A stretch of DNA of 31,506 nucleotides from RGIG426 sp045598065 (GTDB lineage Bacteria > Bacillota > Clostridia > Oscillospirales > Acutalibacteraceae): contig JAZLLJ010000069.1 in the NCBI GenBank assembly GCA_045598065.1, positions 1 through 31,506 on the forward strand, written 5' to 3'. Positions 16,197 through 24,606 of the stretch are shown piece after piece (the first letter of the stretch is position 1; the number at the start of each line of letters is the position of its first letter). The notes below the pieces were generated by a model. That model saw nothing but the letters and a program-made list of their open reading frames with translations, was not told the origin of the DNA and searched no databases. A program made the position numbers and the translations under genes.

Positions 16197-19109
16197 TCAG
16201 AACCAATGCACAATACGGTAAACGATGCCGGCGAGCGCGGCAAAAATAAACAACAGTGCAATGCCGCCGCAACCGATTTTGAACGTTTTCCAAATGCTGT
16301 CACCGCCGCTTAAAAAGCGGAACGCTTTGGCAACTTTTCCTTGGGGTTTTTGTTCTTTCGGCGCCGCTTTTTTGCGAGTGAATTTCAGCAGTTCCTCATA
16401 AATGCGCTTGCAGTTGTCAAAATCGGAGAACGCAAAGAACTTGTCGGCGAGGGCTTTGTATTCCGGCGCCATTTCGCAGTCGTTTTCCATGGCGGCGATG
16501 AGTGTGTCAACCAGTTCATCCTGCGTTTTGCAAATGGGACCGAAGCCCATTTCTTCCGTTTTGAACGCGCCTTCTTCGTAATGCTTCGGCAGGCTGTCCG
16601 GCAGGTAGTAGACAAGTGGTTTGCGCATATACGCAAAGTCGAATTGCACACCGGAATAGTCGGTAATCATCAGCGCCGATTCCCGGAACAGTTTTTCATA
16701 GGACGTGTCGCCGGTGGAAGCGAGAATCTTGACCGGTGTATCTTTGTCGAAGTCGTCGAGCTGTGGGCTGACGATGGGGTGAAGCACGTAGACAATCTCG
16801 TAAGAAAGGCGCTTGGCGGCGTCAAGAAGCCGCTTATCGTGGACGAGCGCGTTGTAGGTCTTGAAATAGGCGGAATCGCGAAAATAGGGGTTATAATCGC
16901 GCTGTACACCTTCGTTCTTGCGCACTGTAACCGCCGACTGCATTCGCCACGTGGGGGAAAGCAGGAGTTGTTTTTTCTTTTCGTCTTTCAGCCCGTCAAA
17001 ACGCGGCACGCCGGTGAGTTTCAGTTCGCTGCCCTTGTAGTCGTAAATGGGGCGAGAGAGGTTTTTAATCTCAATCGGTGCGGCACAAAAATACAGCCGC
17101 GTATTGTCGCGCAGGCGGTTTTGCGCGGCGCCGATGTTTTGTACCGAAAGGCCGTGCTGGACACAGGCGGTTTTGAAATGAACGATATCGCGAAGATACG
17201 CGGACGTGTCCTCCGACAAATGGTTGACTTCCATCACCGTGGAGTTGGAGGCGACCACGACGTCAGCGTTGAGAAGCGCCATATAGTGCCGAAGCGTGCT
17301 TCGGTAGGTGGGTTTCATCCCGTCCGCTTTGAGCGCCGCCGCTTCGGGCGCGTTTTTGTCGATGAGATAGGTCTTGTAGATGCCGTCTTGTTGCGGCTTG
17401 GAATAGCGGTAGATATATTCGGAGTTGTCGCCGCCCTTATAAATTTTGTCAAGGAAGAACCACACGGTCTTGCTTTTCCAGTACGGCCGCGTTACCCAGT
17501 ATGCGCCGCGCATTCCGAGCATGGCGAGTGCGCGCTTTTTGCCGCTTTTGAGCATCTCAAAGCCGAGCGCCAACTCTCGTCCCACCCCGGAAAGCGGCTT
17601 GTTTTTCTTCATCCGCAGGGAGAGGGTTTGTTTGTCATAGCGGCATACGCGGTCGTCAAACCGCCAACTGGCGTGGCGGAGCGTTTCGGTCAGCCGCGAA
17701 AAGTGCGAGGGGAAAACGAGGGGAAGCGGATACGTTTTGCCCCCGAATTCCAGTTCAAAGCAGACGCTTTCGGCGGCTTTGACCGCTTCATAAGGAAGCG
17801 ACACGGAGAAGGCTCGCTGTTTGAAAGCGGATTTGCCGAAATATTTGGTCAGCGCAAACCGTCCGCACCACGTGGGTTTAAACGTTTTGTCGCCCACGCA
17901 CACTCGTAACGTCGCCGCCTTGCCGTAGACATTGGCGATGGTGCCGTCAATCACAAGGGCATCGCCGGTGTAGTCCATGCATTGGATGTTGACCGGTGTC
18001 ATCATCGAATTTGCGAACGGCAAACATCCTTTTTTCGGGAGCGCCAACAGCAGTTGTCCGCCCATGGCGGACAATTTCATTTCTTCGGTGTAGCAGGAGT
18101 GTTTCAACTGCAAGAACATTACTTTTTGGGAGAACGCGAGGGCGTTCCCGTCCGGCAGAACGCGGTCGATAATCTCGTTGTCCACATACTGCAACACGTC
18201 GCAAAACCGCGTCTGCTCGTCGTCGGTTTCATCGGCAGAAAGCACGTGGCGGTTGCGGTTGTCGCGGTTGGCTTCGGCTTTGCACCAAAGCAGATATGCG
18301 GCCGCCGCCTGCAAATAGGCAGGGACAAAGCCACGGTCTTTTTTGACGGATTTAAGCAGCGGCACGAGCCACTCGTCGATGTCACTGACGTACCATTCAC
18401 GCGTGTATACGCCGGAAAACATCGAAAACTGCGGATCGTACGGCGTGGCATAGGTATACGTCACTTCGTCTGCGGCAAGCAGTAATCCGTCTTTCGCGAG
18501 AATGTGAAACAACAAATCTTGCCCTGCCGCCGCATCGGACAGCGCTTCGTTCATCGTGTGTTTTTCGAGCGTGGGCAGGAAGAACAACACACCGTAAATG
18601 GTCAGCGGAAAGCGGAGCGCAATGGGCTTTTTGCCACGCAAATCCACACCGACGGTGCGGTTGCCGGCAGAAAAACGGTCCACCGCGCCGTCTGTGAATT
18701 TCTGTTTTGGACAAATCAGCGGAATGTCCGGCAGTTTGGGAAGCTTCGGGAGGTCTTCTTCCTCTTCATCTTCCAGTAAATCGTCGTCCACGTTCACGCG
18801 GTCGGCAAATTTAAGTATTTTTTCAAAATAGTTTTTGGGGAAAGTGTCGCCGCCCTTGATGACCGCTAAATAATCGTCGTCGGAATCTGTTTTTGCGGCG
18901 TTGAACGCGGCAGCCAGCGAGCCGGAAAGCAGCGGCACGTTGTGAGATGCCGCGTATTCCTTGAAAACAGGGCTGTTTTGGCCGTTTTCGGCAAGTAGGG
19001 GAACGAGCTTCGCCTTGGCAGTTTGCGCCTCAAACGCGGCCAAAAGTGCCTTGTTTTCGGTTTCGTTTTCGCAAGCGGTCAAAAGGACCGTAATTCGTCC
19101 GCCAATCAT
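16197..19109 (-). CDS. Multidomain glycosyltransferase-like / CDP-alditol phosphotransferase (TagF-like)
   Basis: This 970-aa protein probably extends a polyol-phosphate chain at the membrane. Residues 1 to about 110 resemble a GT-A fold, but the usual DxD region reads VIKGGDTF, so this part may be inactive. A helical stretch (about 180-400) and a beta-rich stretch (about 400-490) follow. The C-terminal half (about 560-900) matches the glycerophosphotransferase family, with VQHG (H652, equivalent to the TWHG His), SPTWR and ITDYSG (D817). A single membrane segment closes the chain (about 943-966). A GGAGGA site precedes the ATG, which overlaps the stop of the SDR gene (ATGA). The donor (CDP-glycerol, CDP-ribitol or another) cannot be read from sequence. 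Confidence 0.78.
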   Translation of the reverse strand: MIGGRITVLLTACENETENKALLAAFEAQTAKAKLVPLLAENGQNSPVFKEYAASHNVPLLSGSLAAAFNAAKTDSDDDYLAVIKGGDTFPKNYFEKILKFADRVNVDDDLLEDEEEEDLPKLPKLPDIPLICPKQKFTDGAVDRFSAGNRTVGVDLRGKKPIALRFPLTIYGVLFFLPTLEKHTMNEALSDAAAGQDLLFHILAKDGLLLAADEVTYTYATPYDPQFSMFSGVYTREWYVSDIDEWLVPLLKSVKKDRGFVPAYLQAAAAYLLWCKAEANRDNRNRHVLSADETDDEQTRFCDVLQYVDNEIIDRVLPDGNALAFSQKVMFLQLKHSCYTEEMKLSAMGGQLLLALPKKGCLPFANSMMTPVNIQCMDYTGDALVIDGTIANVYGKAATLRVCVGDKTFKPTWCGRFALTKYFGKSAFKQRAFSVSLPYEAVKAAESVCFELEFGGKTYPLPLVFPSHFSRLTETLRHASWRFDDRVCRYDKQTLSLRMKKNKPLSGVGRELALGFEMLKSGKKRALAMLGMRGAYWVTRPYWKSKTVWFFLDKIYKGGDNSEYIYRYSKPQQDGIYKTYLIDKNAPEAAALKADGMKPTYRSTLRHYMALLNADVVVASNSTVMEVNHLSEDTSAYLRDIVHFKTACVQHGLSVQNIGAAQNRLRDNTRLYFCAAPIEIKNLSRPIYDYKGSELKLTGVPRFDGLKDEKKKQLLLSPTWRMQSAVTVRKNEGVQRDYNPYFRDSAYFKTYNALVHDKRLLDAAKRLSYEIVYVLHPIVSPQLDDFDKDTPVKILASTGDTSYEKLFRESALMITDYSGVQFDFAYMRKPLVYYLPDSLPKHYEEGAFKTEEMGFGPICKTQDELVDTLIAAMENDCEMAPEYKALADKFFAFSDFDNCKRIYEELLKFTRKKAAPKEQKPQGKVAKAFRFLSGGDSIWKTFKIGCGGIALLFIFAALAGIVYRIVHWF

Positions 19110-20179
19110 AAAGATTCCTCCAAAATCGACACCGTGCGGCGCACGCCTTCGGGAATGTCTATCTCGGCGGTGAAACCGAGCGCTTCAAGCTTCGAACAAT
19201 CGAGAATCTCCGGGGTTTTGGAAAACACTTTCGGCGGTTCCGGCTCATCTTCGGGGTTTTGGAAAGAGAGGGTGAGATTCCGCTCGGGGAAAGCGGCAAC
19301 GGCAATTTTGCCGAAGTCGCGGATGGTCACGTTGGAGCGGTCGTCGGCGATGTTATAGACTTCGCCGTTTTCACCGGACAAAAGCACCGCTAAAAACGCC
19401 GCCGCCGTGTCTGCCACGTAACAGAACGAGCGATACGCCGCACCGTTGCTTTTGAGCAAAATGCTCTCGCGGCGTACCACGTTGGCGATAAATTGCGCCC
19501 ACACGCGATCGTCATCGAGGCTGCACGCGCCGTAGATGTAGGCAGGGCGCACCAACTTTACAGGTGTGCCGAATTGGTGGAAATAGGCGTTACAAAGCGT
19601 TTCGGTGGCGCGTTTGCCCTCGGCGTAGCAGTTTTTGTAAGAGGTGAAATCGAGAATACCGTTTGTTTTCTCCGTCATCACGTCGCCGTCGTGCACCTCG
19701 CCGAAAACTTTGAGACTGGATGCACACAGCACGCTTTCGGCACCGCATTCGTGGGCAAACTTGAGGACGTTTGCCGTGCCGACGGTGTTGGTAAGCAGTG
19801 TTCCGACCGGGTTTTGTTCGTATTGGATGGCACTGGCAGGGCTTGCTGCATGGATAACGTAATCCGCTTTCGGTAAATCGGTGGGAAGTGCGCATACGTC
19901 GCCTGCAAGCAGTGTTAAATCGTCGCGGTCGGCGGCATCACCAAAGGCGATGCGCGCTTTTTTCTCGTTATGAACAAAAGCGACAACACGGATGTTGTCG
20001 CTGTAAAGATCGTTTCGTAAAAGAGCGGCCAGCGTGATATAGCGGCCAATCAGTCCGGCGGCGCCGGTCAAAAACAGAGTTTTGCCTTGGAGTTTATCCC
20101 ACGGCAAAGTCCGCTTCGCCACGGACAGAATGTCCGCATACAAAGCGGGTTTCAAAGACTCGATCAACGGTTTGTTCAT
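19106..20179 (-). CDS. NAD-dependent extended SDR, UDP-glucuronate decarboxylase-like
   Basis: This 357-aa Rossmann enzyme has GAAGLIG at 39-45, HAASPAS near 110-116, catalytic Ser near 154 and Y185-AEG-K189. The HAASPAS and Y.EGKR elements are typical of UDP-xylose synthase (UDP-glucuronate decarboxylase) relatives. The substrate is unproven. The ATG at 20179 is chosen because AAAGGA lies 10 nt upstream and an extended start at 20275 would run 67 nt into the cytidylyltransferase gene. Position between a TarI-like enzyme and a TagF-like enzyme suggests it makes or modifies the polyol or sugar-phosphate precursor, perhaps in place of TarJ, which is absent. That is inference. It overlaps the downstream gene by 4 nt. 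Confidence 0.78.
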   Translation of the reverse strand: MNKPLIESLKPALYADILSVAKRTLPWDKLQGKTLFLTGAAGLIGRYITLAALLRNDLYSDNIRVVAFVHNEKKARIAFGDAADRDDLTLLAGDVCALPTDLPKADYVIHAASPASAIQYEQNPVGTLLTNTVGTANVLKFAHECGAESVLCASSLKVFGEVHDGDVMTEKTNGILDFTSYKNCYAEGKRATETLCNAYFHQFGTPVKLVRPAYIYGACSLDDDRVWAQFIANVVRRESILLKSNGAAYRSFCYVADTAAAFLAVLLSGENGEVYNIADDRSNVTIRDFGKIAVAAFPERNLTLSFQNPEDEPEPPKVFSKTPEILDCSKLEALGFTAEIDIPEGVRRTVSILEESL

Positions 20180-20207
20180 GGGAATTTCATCCTTTCCGAA
20201 GGGAAAA

Positions 20208-20957
20208 TCAAAGGCCGTGGGAAGCGGCGCCGGTGTCGCCGGAGAGTTCCGCTTCGTGGCGCTTTTTGTATTCATAACGGGATTTGAGTACGTGTAAATC
20301 GTAGTCGGTGGTGACTTTGATGTTGTCTTGGTCGCCCGGCACTAAATGAATCTCTTCGCCGAGAGAGATGAACAACTCGCTGGACGAAACGGGAGCCGGG
20401 AGATGTTGCCGCTCCACTTCGCCGTGTGCCCACAAAATGCGCGAGAGAAGATACCCTTGCGGCGCTTGGGTAACGAACATTTCGTTACGGGGCATCGCCA
20501 CGCGGCAGGTCTCGCCGTCGGGACTTTGCAACACCGAGTCGATACTGGGAACACAGGGCACCGCCGTGCCGTATTTACGGGCGGTGGCGATACAGTTGGA
20601 AATCAGTTCGTTTGTGAGGATGGGGCGCACACCATCGGAAATAAGCACCACGTCGTTGTCGTTCATCGGCTCGGCGGCTTTTAAAAGACCGTTGTGGATG
20701 GATTCAAATCCGTTTTTGCCTCCGGGGACGATGGCGGTGATTTTCGGGATGTTAAACCTGGCGACCAGTTCTTCCAAATAGGAAATCCAGTCCGCAAGAC
20801 AGGCGACCACAATCGCGTCCACTTCCGGGTGAAAGGCGAACTTTTCGAGTGTACGGATGATGATGGGCTTGCCGTCCACATCCAAGAATTGTTTCGGCTT
20901 GTCCGCCGATTTCAGGCGCACGCCGGTGCCTCCGGCAAAAATGACTACGGAAACCAT
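20208..20957 (-). CDS. IspD/TarI-type cytidylyltransferase, probable alditol-phosphate activation
   Basis: This 249-aa nucleotidyltransferase should transfer CMP from CTP to a polyol phosphate. Features are FAGGTGVRL (residues about 7-15), KPKQFLDVDGKPI, RNEMFVTQAPQGY and NIKVTTDYDL. They are closer to ribitol-5-phosphate cytidylyltransferase TarI (PKQFLDID, RNEMYQGQTPQ) than to true IspD, judged from memory of those sequences. AGGAGG lies 7 nt before the ATG; a TTG one codon earlier is less likely. The gene starts 12 nt after its upstream neighbour. The C-terminal about 25 residues are Lys/Arg/Glu-rich and beyond the usual fold. The substrate could be ribitol-5-phosphate or another alditol phosphate. 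Confidence 0.82.
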   Translation of the reverse strand: MVSVVIFAGGTGVRLKSADKPKQFLDVDGKPIIIRTLEKFAFHPEVDAIVVACLADWISYLEELVARFNIPKITAIVPGGKNGFESIHNGLLKAAEPMNDNDVVLISDGVRPILTNELISNCIATARKYGTAVPCVPSIDSVLQSPDGETCRVAMPRNEMFVTQAPQGYLLSRILWAHGEVERQHLPAPVSSSELFISLGEEIHLVPGDQDNIKVTTDYDLHVLKSRYEYKKRHEAELSGDTGAASHGL

Positions 20958-20969
20958 CAAAATCCCTCC

Positions 20970-22115
20970 TTATCGGGTGTGACTGACAATAAACTCGCAA
21001 AGCGTTTCGGCGGCGCGGCCGGTTTCACGGCACCCCAGTTCCGAAAGGTGCTCACTCACCGCCTGTTTGTAAGCGACAAGGTCAAATTGCAACAAATTCT
21101 GTGCCAATTCCTCTGTGGTTTCGGCAAGAGGAAACGGCCATTTATGGATATCCAAATAAAAATCGCGCTCACACTGATAGTCGGAGAGGTCGGGCGCGTA
21201 GAGAAAACAGGGCTTTTCGGTCAGCGAGAAATCCCAGATGCACGAGGAATAATCGGAGACGAGCATATCTGCCGCGCAGAGAAGTTCCTGCATATCCGGG
21301 TAGGCGGTGACGTCCAGTGCGTTTTCGGCGGATGCCTGTTTCGCCATATAGTGTGTGCGGATAAGAAGGATATAACCGGGGAAACGCGCTTTAAGTGCCG
21401 CTTTCACCGCTTCGTTTTCGAACCACATGGTTTCGGTTTCGCCGTCGTCGCGGAAGGTGGGAGCGAAGAGGATAAGCGGTGTCTTTTCGTCCAAGCCATA
21501 GAACGCGCGCACTTTTCGGTTGGCAACGGCACGGGTGGCTTCGTTTTGCAGCATATCGTTGCGCGCAAGGCCGGTTTCCAAAACGTCGCCTTTGTACCCA
21601 AAAGCTCCGCGGATGACGGTTTCGGTGAAGGTGGTGGAGCCGGAGGTGAAGAGGTCGATATGCTTCGCCATACGGTGCAGGCGACGATGATATCCTGCGG
21701 TTTCGCCCGGTACGTCGTGGCCGACTTTTTTATACAGTCCGCAACCGTGCCACGTTTGAATTACGGTTTGTTTTTTGCCGAACGGGAGATAGGAACAACC
21801 GGAAAGGTCGTTAAGCACAACCGTTTTTGCGGTCAAAATGCGGTAGAAATACGCGAACGTGTTGAAGCCGACGGTTTTAACGCCTTGTGTGTCAAGCGCT
21901 TTGCGCGTTTCCTCGTCCCGTACGCACCATTCAATTTTAAATTCGTCGCCGTAGGTTTCTTTCAATTTGCGGCAGACGGCTTCGGGATTGCAGGTTACGC
22001 GTTTGCCGGCATAGGCCGAAAAAAAGACAGTCCGCGCACGAACGGGGCATAAGCGAAAGAGGTGCAGGCATCCATAAAGAGCCTCCACCGCCGCACTTTT
22101 GAGCCATTCGCGCAC
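20970..22115 (-). CDS. CDP-glycerol glycerophosphotransferase family protein (TagB/TagF-like)
   Basis: This 381-aa enzyme should move an alditol phosphate from its CDP form to a lipid-linked acceptor. QTWHG (H123), LFAPTFR (about residue 213) and VSDYSS (about residue 287) are the family landmarks. The N-terminal 20 residues are amphipathic, which fits the membrane-associated family members; no transmembrane segment is clear. The GTG at 22115 follows GGAGGGA by about 6 nt. The length of about 380 aa matches TagB-type primases that add the first unit, with the 970-aa protein as possible polymerase. The division of labour is inference. Confidence 0.86.
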   Translation of the reverse strand: MREWLKSAAVEALYGCLHLFRLCPVRARTVFFSAYAGKRVTCNPEAVCRKLKETYGDEFKIEWCVRDEETRKALDTQGVKTVGFNTFAYFYRILTAKTVVLNDLSGCSYLPFGKKQTVIQTWHGCGLYKKVGHDVPGETAGYHRRLHRMAKHIDLFTSGSTTFTETVIRGAFGYKGDVLETGLARNDMLQNEATRAVANRKVRAFYGLDEKTPLILFAPTFRDDGETETMWFENEAVKAALKARFPGYILLIRTHYMAKQASAENALDVTAYPDMQELLCAADMLVSDYSSCIWDFSLTEKPCFLYAPDLSDYQCERDFYLDIHKWPFPLAETTEELAQNLLQFDLVAYKQAVSEHLSELGCRETGRAAETLCEFIVSHTR

Positions 22116-22139
22116 GGAAATCCCTCCAAATTTTTGGTT

Positions 22140-22853
22140 TTAATGCTCGCAGAGCGCTGTCAAAACTGCGAGGTCCTGTGGGTAGGTCAGTTTGAGTAGT
22201 TTGCGATCGCCCTCCACAAGCGCCACCGGTTCGTCCGGCAAAAAAGCGCGGATAACGCCGCAATCGTCGGTACACGCCGCCAAAACAGCAGGGGAAAGAC
22301 GGGCGTACGCCTCGGATAAGGTGTAAAGGTTAAAGCCTTGCGGAGTTTGAATCTGCCATAACGTCTTTCGCTCAGGCACCGCGGCGACAGTCTCTCCGTT
22401 TTCGGTGACGGCAATCGTGTCGGTAACGGGCAAGGCGGCGGTGGCAGCGCGGTGGATTTCAAGCGTATCGCACAGCCGCTTGATTACGTCACCCGACAGA
22501 AGAGGACGGGCGGCATCGTGCAAGAGAATGTGGTCAAATCGGCGCTGTAAACCAAGGTCTAATGCTTCTTTTACCGAGTCTTGCCGCTCTTTTCCGCCAC
22601 AGATGACCGCCACGGTTTTGGTAATGCCGAAACGGGTGAGTGTGGTTTTCACCTCATTTTCACATCCGGCCGGAACGACGACCGCGATGCCGTCGATGCA
22701 ACGGCTCTGTTCAAAGGCGAGTGCTGAGTGGATAAACACGGGCTTTCCCGTCAATTCCAAAAACTGTTTTGGCGTTTCCGTTGTAAAGCGGTTTCCCTTT
22801 CCAGCGGCAAGGACGACACCCAATGTTGTTTTGGTCCGTTTATTTTCCGCCAT
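22140..22853 (-). CDS. IspD-like cytidylyltransferase (MEP cytidylyltransferase or polymer paralogue)
   Basis: This 237-aa CTP-dependent transferase has VVLAAGKGNRF (residues about 13-23), PKQFLELTGKP, LLHDAARPLL, LWQIQTPQGF and the KLTYPQDL end. These are the landmarks of 2-C-methyl-D-erythritol 4-phosphate cytidylyltransferase of isoprenoid synthesis. Location inside a polymer operon, right after the exporter genes, raises the option that it activates an alditol phosphate. The ATG at 22853 overlaps the ABC ATPase gene by 14 nt and has only a weak ribosome site, so translation probably depends on coupling. A TTG at 22874 is the alternative start. It may be the cell's only IspD or one of two; the window cannot decide. 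Confidence 0.8.
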   Translation of the reverse strand: MAENKRTKTTLGVVLAAGKGNRFTTETPKQFLELTGKPVFIHSALAFEQSRCIDGIAVVVPAGCENEVKTTLTRFGITKTVAVICGGKERQDSVKEALDLGLQRRFDHILLHDAARPLLSGDVIKRLCDTLEIHRAATAALPVTDTIAVTENGETVAAVPERKTLWQIQTPQGFNLYTLSEAYARLSPAVLAACTDDCGVIRAFLPDEPVALVEGDRKLLKLTYPQDLAVLTALCEH

Positions 22854-23592
22854 ACATCTCAAACGCTTTCTCAACGTCGCCGTCGTACATCACGGTGCCT
22901 TTTTGCAGGTAGATAGCCCGGTTACACACCTCGCGCACGCTGTCAATCGAGTGGCTGACGAACAAAACCGTTACGCCGTCTTTGATGAGTTCGGCGATTT
23001 TGGCTTTACATTTCTTTTTGAATTTGGCATCGCCGACGGAAAGCGCTTCGTCCACCACCAGAATGTCCGGTTTGGTATTGATGTTGATGGCGAAACCGAG
23101 GCGCATTTTCATTCCGCTGGAAAACGTACGAACCGGTTGGTCGATATAGTCACCGAGGTCGGCGAAAGTGATGATATTCTCTTCGATTTCACGGATTTGA
23201 TTGTCTTTAAGTCCCAACAAATAGCCTTTTAAGTAAATGTTTTCGCGGCCGGTCATTTCCTGGGAGAAACCGGCGGTCAGTTCCAACAGAGCCGCCACTT
23301 GTCCGCGCACCGTAACGGTGCCGGAAGAGGGGAAGGTCACGCCGGTAACCATTTTAAGCAACGTGGATTTGCCGGCGCCGTTCGAACCGATAATACCGAT
23401 AGATTCGCCGCGGTTGACCTTGAACGAAACGTCGTTGAATGCGAGGTTGGTTTTTAAGCTTTTGCTTTTGTGAAACAGCGACAAAAACCGCTCTTTGTCG
23501 TTGCGATAGAGGGTATAGATTTTGGAAACGTGGTCAAATTCGATAATCGGCAGGTTTTCCTGCGCGGTATCTACGGTCTTGATTTCGTCCAT
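22840..23592 (-). CDS. ABC transporter ATP-binding protein, teichoic acid/polysaccharide export (TagH/Wzt-like)
   Basis: This 250-aa ATPase powers polymer export with the upstream permease. Walker A GSNGAGKST is at 69-77, the signature reads FSSGMKMR and Walker B is ILVVDEAL. The preceding LFHKSKSLK segment and LTAGFSQEMTGRENIY are typical of the polysaccharide exporter group. The protein lacks the long C-terminal extension of B. subtilis TagH and the glycan-binding domain of some Wzt proteins. AAGGAGGG precedes the ATG. The start lies 12 nt after the permease stop. Confidence 0.92.
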   Translation of the reverse strand: MDEIKTVDTAQENLPIIEFDHVSKIYTLYRNDKERFLSLFHKSKSLKTNLAFNDVSFKVNRGESIGIIGSNGAGKSTLLKMVTGVTFPSSGTVTVRGQVAALLELTAGFSQEMTGRENIYLKGYLLGLKDNQIREIEENIITFADLGDYIDQPVRTFSSGMKMRLGFAININTKPDILVVDEALSVGDAKFKKKCKAKIAELIKDGVTVLFVSHSIDSVREVCNRAIYLQKGTVMYDGDVEKAFEMYGGK

Positions 23593-23604
23593 ACAATTCC
23601 CTCC

Positions 23605-24450
23605 TTACAGAATGTCCGCAATCTTTTTGCGAGTGCGATTGTAGTTCCAAGCGCCGAGCAAGATAATCGCTACGAGTTCGGCAAAGAAAATGGCGTTCTC
23701 CCAAAAGGCTGACGTGATGACGTGGCCGTTTGACAACGTTTCCGATTTCTGCCAGAACCATTCACCGTAAAGGAAGGTTTTGCGGTAACCGTTGATAAAA
23801 TAGGTGATGGGGTTGAAATACATGATGAAACGAAGAGGCGGGTTTTCCAGGGCGTAGGTATCAAACAGTGTGCCCGATACCCAGAACAGCATCGTCAAAA
23901 TGGAGTTGATAAGGTTTTCGAAGTCGCGGCTGAACACGGCAAGTGGGGCGTTGAACCACGATAGTCCCAAAAAGAAGAAAAACATCAGTGGAGCATAGAA
24001 CAAGAACTGGACGTTTTGTACCATCGGTTCAGCGCCGCCGGTAAGCATCAGCACCACGTACATCAGCGCAGACAAAATCAGTTGGATATAGAATTTCGAC
24101 AGGTTGGTGAAGGTCATAATTGTCGAAACCGGGTAGGAGATTTTGGTGACGAATTGGCTGTTGGTACGAATGCATTTCGTGCCGAACAGAATACTGTCGT
24201 TCATAAAGAACCAGGGAATATAGCCCACCAGCAAAAACGGGAACACGCCGAACGCACCGTGACGCAATTCACCGCCGTTGCGAAGTCCCAATTCAAACAA
24301 AAACCACAAAGCGAAGAGGGTGAAGGCCGGTTTGATGATCGCCCACGCAAAACCAAGAAAGGCGCCTTTGTAGGTTTTTATCAGTTCGTTTTTTGAAAGC
24401 AGAAATATTTGTTTGCCGAAATGGCGGTGTTCTTTGAAAATTCGGAACAA
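23605..24450 (-). CDS. ABC transporter permease, teichoic acid/polysaccharide export (TagG/Wzm-like)
   Basis: This 281-aa ABC-2 type membrane protein is predicted to carry a lipid-linked polymer across the membrane. It has about six hydrophobic segments, and the N-terminal LSKNELIKTYKGAFLGFAW and late FNPITYFINGYR elements are typical of TagG. The start is a TTG at 24450 with a weak GGGG site about 11 nt upstream; no ATG occurs until about residue 80, past the first membrane helix. The gene is the first of the leftward operon and lies about 50 nt downstream of a strong promoter. The weak start may limit expression; this is inference. Confidence 0.9.
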   Translation of the reverse strand: MFRIFKEHRHFGKQIFLLSKNELIKTYKGAFLGFAWAIIKPAFTLFALWFLFELGLRNGGELRHGAFGVFPFLLVGYIPWFFMNDSILFGTKCIRTNSQFVTKISYPVSTIMTFTNLSKFYIQLILSALMYVVLMLTGGAEPMVQNVQFLFYAPLMFFFFLGLSWFNAPLAVFSRDFENLINSILTMLFWVSGTLFDTYALENPPLRFIMYFNPITYFINGYRKTFLYGEWFWQKSETLSNGHVITSAFWENAIFFAELVAIILLGAWNYNRTRKKIADIL

Positions 24451-24502
24451 ACGGATACAACCCCTAACTAAGTAAAATCTTTGTTTTTATACATACAAAG
24501 AC

Positions 24503-24531
24503 ATTATACCGATTTTTTCCCTATTTGTCAA
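24503..24531 (-). promoter_or_regulatory. Consensus sigma-A promoter of the polymer/export operon
   Basis: On the minus strand TTGACA (24531-24526) and TATAAT (24508-24503) are separated by exactly 17 bp. Both boxes are perfect. The predicted start is near 24497, about 47 nt before the TTG of the permease gene. No other promoter is evident before the terminator at 16155, so seven genes probably share this transcript. Confidence 0.9.
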
Positions 24532-24555
24532 CGAATTCCGGGGAAAAATTGTTAC

Positions 24556-24593
24556 AAAAATGAAAGAAACCCACTGTTTTCACAGTGGGTTTC
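24556..24593 (-). terminator. Rho-independent terminator of nagB
   Basis: A 12-bp perfect stem (24566-24577 with 24582-24593) has a 4-nt loop. On the minus strand it is followed by TTTCATTTTT. It separates nagB from the promoter of the polymer operon. Confidence 0.88.
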
Positions 24594-24606
24594 AAAAAGT
24601 CGAATC

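Noticed and set aside
16341..17909. Open frame of 522 codons on the plus strand inside the 970-aa transferase gene
   Set aside because: No recognisable domain, Phe/Val/Gly/Arg-rich; the minus-strand frame carries the glycerophosphotransferase motifs.
20180..20275. Extended N-terminus for the SDR gene
   Set aside because: It would overlap the cytidylyltransferase gene by 67 nt and adds a Pro/Ala/Thr-rich leader not typical of the family; the ATG at 20179 has a ribosome site.
20694..22052. Open frame of 452 codons on the plus strand across two minus-strand genes
   Set aside because: It spans the junction of two well-supported genes on the other strand and shows no family motif.
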